DNA of 64,000 nt, taken from the NCBI GenBank assembly GCA_024811115.1, contig JAKOGH010000865.1:1-64000 (forward strand). The letters run 5' to 3'. The stretch comes from Terana coerulea. Lineage: Eukaryota > Basidiomycota > Agaricomycetes > Polyporales > Phanerochaetaceae. A model generated the notes under the pieces. It saw only the letters and a program-made list of their open reading frames with translations. It was not told the origin of the DNA and did not search any database. Shown piece after piece: positions 22,673 through 35,025 of the stretch. Every line of letters begins with the position of its first letter. Position 1 is the first letter of the stretch. The translations under genes and the position numbers were made by a program.

Positions 22673-24594
22673 TGCGGATCCAATAGCCGACTGCGAATGG
22701 GCGAAGTGCGTCGAAGTCGTGTAATGTGATGCAAGCGCAAGAGCAGGATGTAGTCGTGCAGAAGCCTTGGTATTCGCAAAAGCGTCGTAAATGTAGTCGT
22801 CGTCGAGGTGAGAAAGCGCAAGAAGGTTCGAGTACTCCATCCTATACAATAGATCGTCGTGTCCGTCGTCAAGTCACCACTACTCACTTATCAAAAATGT
22901 TGAGCGAAGAGCACGCATCTTCATGCTGCCCTGGTCGCCTCCTTGTGGTATATGCCTCGCTCCGAATGTCATCCATGCCAGCCAGAGCTCTTGTGAACAG
23001 GGGTAGCCTCGAACTTGTAGATAACAGTCGCAGTCACCAGATGGTTGCTGCACCTCAAACACATAGGTGAAATTACATAGGCTTAAGTAAAGCACGGTGA
23101 ATAGGCAGAGAGGAGGCAGGGCAATGCAATATCAGTTCGCGCAAGGGAGATGGCACACGGGCTTAGCAGTGGAAGCTGAAGCAGTCATCGTCCATTACGT
23201 CACCAGAAGCGCCGACGGTATGTCACAAACCAATTGGAACATTCAACCAACATTGTACACGAGTCCGGTGGGGATGGACACTTGCTCGAGGATATCTAAG
23301 CATGAAATTTAGGAAGCTTGAGTATTACAGTAATTATGTAAAGAGTGGGCCCGAGCATCCCCTATCTACGCGAGTAGGTTGAATGATGCTTCGAATAGTC
23401 CCATCGACGATAGTGGCTTGGAAAGGTTGCTGCTCTATGGAGCTTTGGCGAAGACAGAACGCCGTCGACTAGTGAATGGTGAATCGGATCTCTGTCCACT
23501 CCGTGGTCACCGCAGGGCAACGTATCACCGTGCATCAACTGATGGGCTTCCTATCCAGCCCACTTGGGGCCAGGAGCCTGGTTTGGGCAGAGCACGTTTG
23601 TAGCAAGAGATACCCATAGTAGTAACAGAGTACAAAGGAAGAGTTCCCGTGTCGACTGCCCCATGCATCGTGCTGGCCGTCGAATGCCGTCAATCGTGCT
23701 GTGAGTGCCTCCGATAGCAGACGGGGCTTTCTAGACGTGACGGTCTGATGATGTAGGGATGCTGAAGATTGTGAGAAGACACTCACCCAAGCTTGTGCAA
23801 AGCTTTTGCCTGATACCCGTGTGCGGTGAGAGCGACGCCACAGATGCTTATGCGATGGGGTAGCCCATTTCACGGTGTGTTGGCGCAGCCTTCTGGAATG
23901 ACAGAGGGTCGAGGACAGAAGGCAGAAGAAGGCCGACGGGGAACGAGAGATGGAACAGAAGGAAGGGGTTGTACCTCCTGCGTGCATCGGGGAGTCGCCC
24001 TGGGCCAATTCTGCGGGAGTTGAAGGACCTGCATGTAGCAGAAATAGCGCGAGCTCCAGAAGATAGAGCCCAGGAAGGCCTAGCGAGAGTTTAGCACCGC
24101 CACCACGAGTTTTGGCCTGCCAGCGTTGCTATTATCTCTGGAGATCAGCATACCCGTCTGCCTGGGTGGGCACGCCTCGCAGCCAGAGCCTCTGAGGGAA
24201 TTTCGCGACTTGGACGATGCAGAGCGCAGTCGGGGACAGCGTGCCCAAATCCGTCCCGGGCTGCCCGTGTTTGGTCCTGCTTGCCCGGGTTGGGCGGGAG
24301 TCTGGGTGCTGTCATCGCCCGATTGGGACGAGGGCGTGGTAAGACCTGGGAGTCTGGGCCTGCGCCGCTATATAGTAGGTATGGACAGTGCTCTATAGCA
24401 TACCGTTCCTTTCCCCCACCCCTTTTCATTGCCCATGTTCATCGACCAGCAGCTTTCATTCGCAGCTCTCCCCGTGTCCCAATAACGCACGCTTAAGCGT
24501 CGCGGGCGCACGGGAGTTTACCTCCGAGAGCCGCACCCGGGTCGCACAGAACACCACTCTACACGCTATCAGCTTTTACCTCAAACTCTCAGCC
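22673..24594. other. Intergenic region, nothing recognisable
   Basis: Divergent promoter space between Hikeshi and the copper-fist gene. Short ORFs only, with no motif recognised apart from a TATA-like site near 24369. Confidence 0.5.
24369..24375 (+). promoter_or_regulatory. Candidate TATA box of the copper-fist gene
   Basis: TATATAG, about 220 bp upstream of the start codon, followed by a CT-rich stretch (about 24405-24480) typical of fungal transcription start regions. Confidence 0.4.
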
Positions 24595-26747
24595 ATGGTA
24601 CGCGCACTTGCCGCGCTGCAATGAAGTGTTGAGATTGACAGCTTTGCCCAGGTCTTAGTTGGTGAAAAGAAATACGCTTGGTGAGTACTATGGCAGATTA
24701 CAGAATTAGTACAGATGATTAATGGTCGCTGCTCGTCTTCCACTAGTGAAACCTGCATCAAGGGACACCGGTCGTCTACTTGTAAACATGTTGACCGCCC
24801 TCTTTTCGAAATCAAGAAGAAGGGTCGCCCTGTCACTCAATGCGAACACTGTCGTCAATTGAGGAAAACCAAGCAAGTCCACGTCAAATGCTTATGCGAG
24901 TCAAAAGAGCCTGAGGTGGGCCCATCCCAAGCCTCCTCGTCCACAATTACCGTCACAAAGAAAGGTGATTTGTCTAAACATCTGTTCATTCGTCTACTTG
25001 GGCTGAATAGTAAGGTTTTCTTGTTGTTTGGTTCTCTTAGGTGGTAAGAAGGTGCCGGCGAGCGCCGCGTTCCCCAGTGGTCTCCCTCCGGAGGCCCTGG
25101 GAGCGCCAGTGGCGTCTCAGCCGTTGTCCGACGGGTCAGACTCTGAGCACGGTGCGCATACTTCTACACTGTATATCACACTCTGGTTCGCTGACCACCG
25201 CTTGCAAATAGAGTCGCATGCACTCACCTGCACATGTAGCACAACTGGCATATGCAACTGCGCAACTCCTCGTACTCCCACGAGTCGTTCGAAGCGTCAA
25301 GGAAAGGCTCGTGCTCAGAGCAGAGGCGAATCAGACACCCCCGAGCGCCCTGCCATCCATCATCCCGCTGCCCTCGTCGTGAGCGCGAATACAGGCAAAA
25401 ACCGCCCAGTCCTTCCGCGTCCCGCAGGTCCCGCACCTTCGCGCTCATCTCCGCCTCGCACAGTTCACAATCCTACCGGCACCGCGCACCAGCGTTCTCA
25501 GCTGCTGTATAGTCCGTACGGTCGCGCATACGAGCACGCTCATGGTGCTGATGTTGGTCCGGAGCTCACCCTCTCCGACGGAGGTTACCCCATTATGCCC
25601 GACGGTGACTTCCAAGCCCAGCCTCTGAATCTTAACCTCGATTTTCCCCGTCCCAACAACGCAGACGACTTCAACGCTCTCATGGCATCCTGGCTGGCCG
25701 GCATCCAACATTCTCAACCCTCGCCCAACGTCCCACCGCCGAGCTGCGATTGCGGACCGAACTGCGCGTGCCCGGGCTGCGTCATTCATCGGGAGGTGCC
25801 CGAGTCCCAAGGCTTCTCGTCGTGCGTCCACTCGAGCACATGTACGTCCTGCATGGACTGTACGATGTTGACGGCCATCGAGAACACCCCTGCAATTGAC
25901 GAATTCTTCCGCCGCTTCCCTCCTCCCAACGTCTCCTCTGGCAACCCCTCTTCGCCGCTACCCAACCCCGGATCATCCTCCATCTACGCGTCAGACCCCG
26001 ATCAACAAGGGCAAGTGCAGACGCAGTTCGACCCTGCGGCCTGGCAGACCTACGCGCTTTGGCAGAGTCTCAACAACCAGCTCTCTGCCCCTACACCGCC
26101 CGAGGACGCTGGCGGAACGTGTTGTGGTGGGCAATGCAAATGCCCGGCCGGCATGTGCGCGTGCCCCGCAGACTGCTGTGGGTGTTGCACCGGGTGCTCG
26201 TGCTCGTCGTGCGACCACGAAAGACCCCTCCATGGGCATGAGCAGCGGGAAGACCCTGACGTTCGCGGTGTCGGGCGAAAGGGCGCCGTGCTGCAGTCGT
26301 GGGCACTCGCACGCCGCGCGTGATCAGGAGCACCAGGGCGGGCCGCCTACGGCCTCGGGTTCGATGATGCCTCAAGACGCCTACATGCTCGATAACCGCG
26401 CGCTGGACCTCCGTGGCGCGTACGAGGATTGGAGCGCGTCCTCGTCCGCTATCGACGTGCCGCGGGTTTCGCTCAGCAGGGCGTCCTCCACGTCCTCGCG
26501 GTCGTCCACGAGCCAGCATTCGCACAGGTCGTCGTCGTAGGAGTACGCTGCCACAGCCGCCGCCGACTCTGGCGTCCGCTCGTGTTGTCAATCCATGCAG
26601 ACCCTCAACACGTCGCGCTCGGGGCCCCACTGCTCCCCGTCCAGCTCGAGCTCCAATTCCCCTATACCCCCGTATGCGCCCTCCCGTTTCGAGCAGTTTC
26701 CCAACTCGCAGCCCAATGTTGACGACGGCAGCCCACGGATAGTTTAG
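24595..26747 (+). CDS. Copper-fist transcription factor (Cuf1/Mac1/Ace1 type)
   Basis: Copper- or iron-responsive DNA-binding regulator. Exons: 24595-24597 (the ATG alone), 24652-24680, 24747-24964, 25041-25151, then 25212 onward. The spliced N-terminus is the copper-fist module: KKYACETCIKGHRSSTC, CKH..RPL, KKKGRPVTQCEHCR and HVKCLC, giving the zinc ligands and the KGRP minor-groove motif. Later Cys clusters (CTCSTTGICNC; CDCGPNCACPGC; CCGGQCKCPAGMCACPADC) resemble copper-sensing motifs. Two oddities lie at the 3' end. The frame must shift by one near 26220-26222 (an A3 run) to continue into a protein-like Ser-rich tail. An in-frame TAG at 26538-26540 then interrupts that tail, which stays open to 26745-26747. 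Read literally, the protein ends at 26323 with an unrelated tail. Confidence 0.85.
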
Positions 26748-27270
26748 CTAAACCGATAGATATTAACTGGTATGTACGTATGTCTAGGCTTGTGCTTCTC
26801 GTACTTATACGCGGCTGCGCGTTCTTGTTGTCTTGACCGTTGCGATTGCCCCGTGGCTCCCGATATTATAGTTGCTGTGGCATGCTGTAGCCTTTTGTAC
26901 CTTCATAACCGATGCATTTTGTCTTATTCCTATCGTCTGTCTGTGAGATGCTCGACTCTTTGTCATATTTATTATTGCCAAGCTGTGAGCGAGCGAGCAT
27001 CGTCGACGCGAGGTTCTACCAGTGTGAGCTGACCTAAGGAACGCCGCCACTTGGTTCTCAGGGCAAGTACGGGTGTTTTATCTCCGTTCTCCTGCTAGAC
27101 GCGCGATAGCCTACAGGTCTCCACAAACAATACAGGTGAGTCAGGTGCAAATACAATACAACACAGCTGCAAGTAGAATGGTGAACATCGCGCACACTCC
27201 TCGGCCTCGCTAGTCACAAAATCGATTAGTGATTTCTTTTCCCTTTCGCCTCAGATTCACCACACTCGGG
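26748..27270. other. Intergenic region, nothing recognisable
   Basis: Short spacer between the convergent copper-fist gene and the downstream paralogue of the membrane-protein pair. T-rich 3'-UTR-like sequence. Confidence 0.5.
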
Positions 27271-29614
27271 TCATGGACCTGCGAGACGCAGTCCGCAATC
27301 TTCCCGCGGTCGTTGCCCCAGCAGCCAGGTGAGCTCGAGCACGCCGAAGCCGCCGACGTGCAGCCGGCGGTCCTCCGTCTTCCGCGGCCAGGGCTGCATC
27401 GTGACGACGAACGCGACGAGGAACATGATCGGGGAGATGCCTAGCCCGGCGTACGGCTGGCGCCCTGGGGTTGAGGTCGTCAGCTTCATGGAAACGGTGT
27501 CGACGACAGAGAGCGTACCGTCCATTGGCCGATTTCGACAGAGTATCGGAACTCATACTTTGAGTCTGTCGTGGCGGTCGCTTGGTCCACGTTCCGGACA
27601 GCAGCTGTGGTAGACGGCGATTGAGCCGGCGGTCACAAAAGACCCAGGCCGGGGCTTTGGCTTACCTCGCCAGAATATAGCAGCGATAGATTGCGACAAG
27701 GTGAACTCCAGCTCGCCGAGTTGGACACTGTTAACGTCGCTCCTGAAGTATCCGAGGGCCTCCATGACATTGCTAAGAGCAAGGTAAGAGCAAGGCTTAT
27801 CAGGGTGACAGCGAACAATCTCGAAGGATTACGACGCACTCTTCCAGGATGCTCAGGGTGTTGTTCGCTGAGATGCCTTGACCTGGGACTGTAAAGTATT
27901 GCGTAACGTGGCTTTGCAGTGCCAGTCCTGGTAGCGATCCTATCTATGACACATAAGTTAAAGTAATATAAGCATGTCTAAGCACTCGGATGTGTATCAA
28001 AGATAAAGAGGGGTCGTAGGGGCAGTTTGAAGCGTCCAATTCTTCCAAGAAGTAACCGGGGCCCGTGTCGTTATGTTCGTTTGCACCGGGAAGGAGTCCG
28101 TGAAGACTTGAATGGCGTTTGGTCGCCGCTGAAGCTGGACGTCGCAGGCAAGCGCTTGAACTGAAGCAATGGGAGCTGGGACGAGATTCAGCCGTTACAG
28201 CAGACCCGACTAGGTTACCGCCACTTACAGCAGTCAGAAGGCACAGCACAACTCGTCGGAGTCACCGTTGGAGTCAAGATGAGCCCAGGGCTCGTGGTGG
28301 CATTCATGTCGTCCAGTATCTTGAAGGTGGAGACGAGAATAAGTGTCGCTGGCGGTATGGTGCCCGATGATGGACTAGTCCATTGAGCGGAACGGATGTT
28401 CAGAGTACGAGCAGCTGTTGTGCAGAGAAATGAGACAGCGCGAATATATGAGCAGTGTAGATCCTCACAGGGAGTAATGTTGACGGGCTGGAGCATGTCG
28501 TCCACATTGACAGTAAATGCAGGATGTTTGGCACTGAGAGTGCCGTTCTGGGAAGCCCCAGCGACAGCTCGGCAATCAACGCTGAAGACCACGCCGTTTA
28601 CGAAGACGTTCGCCTCTGTCGCAAAATTTGGCACGTCATAGATCAAATTGTCTTGAAGCCCGGACGTCGTTATATCATCAGTACGATGCAGCACAGGGAT
28701 GATATCCACAATCGGGTAGGCCTCTTGGATCCTGTCAACACATGCATCATTAGTGCTCCGATAACGTACGACAGGGTTGAGACGAACTGGTCTGAATCTG
28801 GTCCTATGGTTTTGGATGTAGGACGTAAGGCGTTGAATGTCGGTAGTATTGCCAACAGTGTTCCCGATGGTAACCAAGTCGGGTGCAATGATACCGATAG
28901 CCAAAGCACCGGCAAGATAGAGGAAGATGCAGAATATCCCGAAGAATGCAACGAGGTCGTTGGGCCATAAGTGGTCTCTCCGACGAAACAGCTCCTTGTA
29001 TTGCCACAGAACGGGAGCAGTAGCACCAAGTGACAACCAAGCGGCCGACTTATCGTGCATGGACGTAAGAGTCTGGCGAACGTGCAGATTTCGCCGAACG
29101 GCAAGCTTCTGCGTGATGAAAAGGAGGGGCACGAGGTACACCTGTCGTCCACGAAAATGTCAGACTTGGCCGTACATCTTTCATTGTTGAGACTCACCTT
29201 TATGATCAAGTTCGGAAGAGCGTCACATAGTAGAAGATCTTTGTTTGTGATCGCATTGAACTTGGTGTCAGGCAGCTGAATAGCATTGCCGTGCAGCCTG
29301 AAGCGCAACACGATGAGGCCAACGTGTACGCCCACCAAGACGGCGTGCATCAAGAGGCACACAAGGAAGAGGAACATAGCGACCAGTGCTGGACCATACA
29401 CCCTCGATAGCGGTCGAGTTGCAGTTGAAGACGAAGGCGGTCGAAGTGGGAACTCCGGCAGTTCTTCTCCAGGGGTGTACGCCGCCTTTACAGATGAAGA
29501 CGGCCGATGTCGCAGCTCCGGGAGCTCTTCAGCAGGGGTCTCCAGGCCCTTCTCAGCCTGAGAGACATAGTCGGGGTAAGCGGCAGTCTCATCGGGAGTG
29601 ACCGAGGCGGCCAT
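27271..29614 (-). CDS. Multi-spanning membrane protein, paralogue B (unknown function)
   Basis: Multi-exon gene starting at the ATG 29612-29614 (MAASVTPDETAAYP). An acidic Ser/Pro-rich cytoplasmic head precedes a first hydrophobic segment (PALVAMFLFLVCLLMHAVLV). A join LIIK|VYLVPLLFITQ leads to MHDK.AAWLSLGA.APVLW and a further membrane span (FFGIFCIFLYLAGALAIGII). A long, probably luminal or extracellular domain with sparse Cys (VVFSVDCRAV, ALACDVQL) follows. The last exons carry NVMEALGYFRSDV, then PIMFLVAFVVTM and a conserved-looking end LHVGGFGVLELTWLLG. All joins except one near 28700 were followed in frame. It aligns throughout with the gene at 31716-33889, so the two are a tandem duplication. 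Similar proteins appear agaricomycete-specific; no function is known to me. Confidence 0.7.
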
Positions 29615-31715
29615 GGTGGTGCGATCCCAAGACAAACATGCCTCCGCTCAGGCTTGTATAAGTACCACGGGAGACAAGGTTTAATGTTCAATGAGTAGTG
29701 CCGTAAAGGGTTAGACGAGTGACCCATGAGGAATGCATGATCGTGGTGCATCCTTGGAAATCGGCGTATTCATCCACTGTACTGCCTTAAGGGAGGGCCT
29801 CCAAACCTTCTCCTGCGGGATGGGGAAATCAGGCAAGAGTTATCGACAGGCAAGGGGTCTGCAGTGCAATGTTTTCAGTGTGCCGCTCACGGTTCGATGA
29901 AGAAGCCGAACACAGTGCGATACACTCACTGCTTATGTAAAGCTCATGCCCAAGAGGCACCTGAGGTTGCACGTCGATTTGTCGATACCCCGGATCAACT
30001 TTTGACGAACCCTTCCTTCAGCCACTACCTGTGCAGGACACAGCTTCCATCCATGCCGGCGACACGCCCGTAGAAGGATGTCCTGAGCTCCCACCCAGGG
30101 TCTTTACGATGGAATGCATGCGCGACAGATTGTCGGAAATGCGCGCATACAGCGAGGTCTTGCAGGGACCGCCGGATATCGCGCAGGCCGATGATGCGAA
30201 GTTTCAAATTGCCCGCAGGTAGTCAGAACATGTAGCGATGGATTGCAGGGCCCATAGTGCCAGGTATAACATGCGGCCGAGCACCTGGAGCTTATTGCGA
30301 AGCGCAAAAACGCTGACGAAGGCAGGAAGACGGACCGGTCGTATTTGTGCCAGGCTGGTGAGGGATGATACATAGCGTTTTCTTGTGCCGACGCGAAAAA
30401 GACCATCATATGCACGTCAGGGTGAAGTTTGTAATTTCCGTGCATGCTGTCAAATACAACGACTGTCTAAAACAAAGTTAGCATGGGCATCATTCACGAA
30501 ACAGGTTTAGTTGATCGTAAGCTCGACAACGTTGCAGGAAAAAGCGTGCGCACTTGCAAGACATACCGCTAGTGTAAAGCTCGAGTGAAAAGTATGTAAT
30601 ACGTACATCTCATACCAAGTCACAGACTCTCACTTCTCGAGCGGCGCTGGGAGCGAAGCTCTGAAGGACTTTATAGCACGAGTGTTTTCATTAAAGGCGA
30701 CGTAATCTGAGGGAGGTCAATGACAAAAAGGAGTTCACTGGGGAAATATCTGCGTATCCGCGCAGCAGGCTTACACACCTGACAAGGGTCCACTGATAGT
30801 ATGAAGCAGGGAAGGCGGATTAGTACGACCGCCAGGTCATGAACCTGGGAAAAGTGGAGACCTGGTGTTGTGCTAATTATGGCCATAGAGCTCTGAGATC
30901 TGAGCCCCGATTCAACTTCACGCTGCGTCTCGAGAGTACTTGATACGTTCTCTTCACCCTGCAAATGGGAGTACTGGCACAGTGAAAATACAGCCTGAGG
31001 ATGATGTGGCAACGAACATGAGTAGAGACTCGCTCCTTTCGGGAAATGCATCAGGCGGATTTGCAAAGGCGCGATTACAAATTGATCACTCGTGGCTATA
31101 TATGGTAAGCTCACAAGTTCGACGTGCAACATCTTCAACTTTGTGCTATCGACTATAGAATACGACTATGTTGCGCAAAGCGGAAATATACACAAGCGAA
31201 AATACGTCGGAAACCAAGCCTTCAATTCTCCCTGTTAGACAGTGAGACATAGCCGAAGGTGGTAGATTAAATAAAGTGTATAAGTATGCCACAATCGTAT
31301 TCAGATGTAATGCCAGGCGTCCGACCGCGAATCATGTATTGATCAACGAACAGCATCAGGATTCTCCCTCATGTTCCGCACAAGGAAGCTCGTACAAGCG
31401 GAAGTTACTGAACTGCTTGCCCGCCTCCCGGAGGTTATCCAAGTTTGGCTTGGATACGCTGTCTGCCATTTCCTGTGCGGTGTGACTTTGGTCTTTGCTT
31501 AGCAGCTAAGTGAGCTGTAAAACGCCAACTCCGCGTGTAAGTCGGGCTGCTAGCTGAGGGACGTGCTCGCGGTGCCGTTGGGGTATCGATTTGCGAGTCA
31601 GAGCATGAGCGGATGTAAGCATCATCAAGGACAGGAACAAGCCAAACCACGGCTTTCGAATTCAAGTGATTAGTCTCGTGCGCCGCATCCACAAGTGTGG
31701 CGAGGTGCTACTCAC
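29615..31715. other. Spacer between tandem paralogues with a possible gene fragment
   Basis: Mostly unrecognised. On the plus strand, 30031-30222 reads as protein-like sequence (ELPPRVFTMECMRDRLSEM, then PPDIAQADDAKFQIAR) ending at a plausible donor, and about 30270-30365 reads as EHLELIAKRKNADEG and on to a stop. This could be two exons of a small or truncated gene. No start, domain or family was recognised. Confidence 0.35.
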
Positions 31716-33889
31716 CGTGTATTGGCTTATCTGCAGATACGTTCCATATCATTTAATGCCCAAAATGCTTCAGATATAAGCGCACTCACCGTCAGACTGA
31801 ACTGAACTTTCTTCCAAATGTCATCGTCAGCGGCCGGTGTCTGCTTGCTGTCAAGATTACGTAGAGCAGCTGTGTTACGAATTAGATCATGCATGCCATG
31901 AAACCATCATATACACCTACCGCGCCCAGAATACGGATGCGATAGCGCTTCCCACAGCACCTTCGAGACTTCCGAGGGAGACGTTGGTCCTCTCCGTATC
32001 AGGCTTGTAGTAGCCCGTAGCTTCCATAATGTTGCTATTTTGATCCCAATGTAAGAGTTCTCATCATCCGGGTTCGCACAGTGGGTCACTCACTCCTCAA
32101 AAATACTCAGTAAGACAGATCTTGTGCGGTTGCTCCCCTGGGTCGTAAAAAATTGCTTAGTGTGGCTGACCGGAGATAAGTCAGGGAAGATGCCGATCTG
32201 TAAGAAAAGGTTGTAAATATGTCGGAACTCATAACTCCTAAGTAAGAATTCACCAACCAACGACATGCTCGGGTCGTTTGGAGAGCCCGTTGGAGAGACC
32301 CACCAATCCCAGCCTGCGCAGGGAGGGCCGCTGCTGTAATTGGTCAAGAACGGCGGCCCTACGGCCGTAAAAACTTCAAGAGGATATACCGACGGGGAAA
32401 TCATCACGTCGCAGGCGACAACTTGAACGGAAGAGATGCTCGCTGATCTGACAGTGAGCCTAAGCGCATTGTCGAAAGACAACTGAGCTCTCACGGCAGT
32501 CGTCATTAGCGCATGTCAGCGAAGTGACCGGCGGGTTCAAAGTGGCTGCGCTTCCAGGACTTGGAGAATTTGTTTCGTCGTCCACGATCGGTAGCGTCGA
32601 AACAAGGAATAGCGTCGCCGGTGGCACCTCGTTTGCAGAACCATCTCGCCATCTCGCAGATCGGACATTCAGAGTTCTCGCGGAAGCTAAAAATAAAACG
32701 CAGCGTGTGTTAGCGGCGGGTCCTAACTTTGATCCACATTAAATAACGAACCAGGAGAGATATTTATGTCCTCAAATTCATCGTTCACATGAATAGGATA
32801 CGTTGAATTGAACTCGTTGAATGTACCGCTTTGAGATGAGTTAGGAGCCCGACAGTCCACTGCGAAAGACGTGCTATTGGCGGGAACGGGGCTCGTGGTG
32901 AAAAATTCGGGAACATCGTATATGAGATTGAGCTGTAGACCGGTAGTCGTAACGTCTTGGGTGAAGGGTTCAATCAATGGAATAATTGAGACGATGGGAA
33001 TGCCTCTTGGAGCCTGCGCAACAATGAAAGCATAGCTTAGCTTAGTGTCATTCAGGTAAAAGAAACGTCACAAACAGATCCTGGTTTTGTCCGATACTTG
33101 GAATTTGCCCCGGAAGTCGTTGGAAGTCGCTGTCATCCCCGTCGGTTTCGCCGCGTGTGACTAGTTCGGGCTCAACAATGCTCAGGAGCAAGGAGCAGCC
33201 AAGATAGAGAACGATGTAGAAAGCTCCAGTAGAAGGCCGTGTGATCAGCCCGCTGCTGCTCGCTACGTCTTCCGCAGCACTGAAAGTAGGAGGACTTGTA
33301 TCGCCACAGAACAGGCACCGCAGCGCCGAGCCCAAGCCACGCGGACAACTTGTCATGCATCGCGGTAAGGCTTTGTTCAACAAGGAGGTCCTGACGTAAG
33401 GCGAGGTTCTGGGTAATGCCGAGCAGCGGTACAAGGTATAGCTAGGCAGGGTAGACTCGTAAATGCTCCGTACCAAATAGAAACGGCTATAGCACGTACC
33501 CTGAGTCCTGCGTTAAGTCCCAATATGACGCCATACACAAGTACTACAGCGAGTCCCGTCTGGCTACCCTTCCAAATCCTCAAAGTTCCGTGGTCGGGAA
33601 GTATGAAGCGCAGAATGATTATGACGATGTGGAAAGCGACCAATGACGAGTGTAGAAACATGCATAAGTAAAAGCGCCAAACGATGGACAATGTTGCGCG
33701 GAACGACGGGGAGGAGGAAGAGGGGATGGGGGTCGAACATGCAGAGGGAGACGCGTCGGGAAAGGTCTGAGAAACGTTGGGCAGGCCAAGTCCTCGAAGT
33801 TCATCTGCCGGCGTTGCAACATCGAGGGGCTTTTCAGCGACGGCGGTGGTCTCGGTACCGGTGGATGTCCGTTTCTCCGACTCAGACAT
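31716..33889 (-). CDS. Multi-spanning membrane protein, paralogue A (unknown function, possibly decayed)
   Basis: Tandem paralogue of 27271-29614 with the same architecture. It starts MSESEKRTSTGTETT, then a membrane span (FYLCMFLHSSLVAFHIVIIILRF region), intron 33442-33499, LYLVPLLGITQNLALR, MHDKLSAWLGLGAAVPVLW, a second span, TTTGLQLNLIYDVPEF, and a luminal domain with SVQVVACDV. NIMEATGYYKPD and VQFSLT|ISQYT match NVMEALGYFRSD and FRYSVEIGQWT of the partner. Two single-base frame breaks are visible: after the LWRYK segment (about 33290-33300) and near 33000, where a C3 run would need to be C4 to give EAFPIVSIIP. The terminal membrane span of the partner was not found downstream of 31716, so the C-terminus is lost or unrecognised. 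It is either a decaying copy or miscalled sequence. Confidence 0.6.
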
Positions 33890-35025
33890 ATCGCTGTCGA
33901 GAGTAGATGCTTGCCGGCAGAGTCCTGAGCGCAATATAAATAAGGCCTCACACGTGTAAAAAATCAACCACTGACCCCTAGATATCAAGGTTTACCCCAT
34001 GTGTGAACCAATCATTAATACAAGAGGGGCACGCTCACCTTCAGCGGTGTTGACACGAGTCAAAAACATGCCAGATGTTTCACTCCAGGATAAGACACGG
34101 AGCTAGAATGCACTTAGATGCCACGCCCCGCTCGGGTCCTGCTCGAATGGTCCCCGCTCCCGAGCCGTAGCACGTACGTGAGGGGTGAGCGGCAGTACTG
34201 TCAAGGAGCCTGAAATTTAAGAACAAAAAAATCGCGAATCAGACCTCTGGCAACGACCGGCGCATATGGTCGTTAAAACATACCTGTTAATTTACGGCAT
34301 GCCCCGACGTATTGCCTTGCAGTAATCGAACAATGTCGACGAGAACCAACATGGCATGGGAGATGTGGATGCTGCTCCGCTCGCCTCGCGACACACATGC
34401 CCTCCAAGGGTCCTCTGACATCGAATGGAAGTACTGGATTGTGCAGCATTCACAGCCGATGAATGAGCTAAAGGCTGGTGGAGGACACTGAAATTTTTTA
34501 AAAACACGACATTCATGGCGCACCGCAACCGCGCTGAGCCGGAACGTGCTTGGGATCCTGACCATTCTTCGGTACGGTTTCAGAATTCGAGCCTGGTGAC
34601 ACCCGTACAAGTGCTGGCCTGGTCTTGAAACTTCTGCACAGACAGCGACCTAAGGATGTATTTACGGGATGGACCCCTGGGATTTGCACGCGGTTTGATG
34701 GTAGTGGTCATCAGGCGGACGCTACGAACGAAGGCGGTCGTTGACGTTGATGCGCTGCTGCCGACGGCCGTTTGCTTAGCGCGGGGCGGCAATTTGCAAT
34801 TCTGCGCTGCCTCCTAGTTAGGAAGGTGGTGAGGTTGGCGCATTTCGAAATAGGCGGCTGGCTCTAATATGCGATGCAGACGGCCAGCTTTCCTGTCAGC
34901 CACCGAGTATAGCAGGCGAATACTCTGAGCGGCTGCATACTCACCATTCTGCACTGCTCTCCCACCTACTTTGTTTTGCTCGAACTTGCACCTCATCACC
35001 ATCCTCTCCGAGACACATAGTCATA
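33890..35025. other. Divergent intergenic region
   Basis: Promoter space between paralogue A (minus) and the secreted repeat peptide (plus). A TTATTTATA element on the minus strand (about 33935-33945) could serve paralogue A. A short inverted repeat GAGTAT/ATACTC occurs at 34905-34925, about 100 bp before the peptide start. Nothing else was recognised. Confidence 0.4.
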
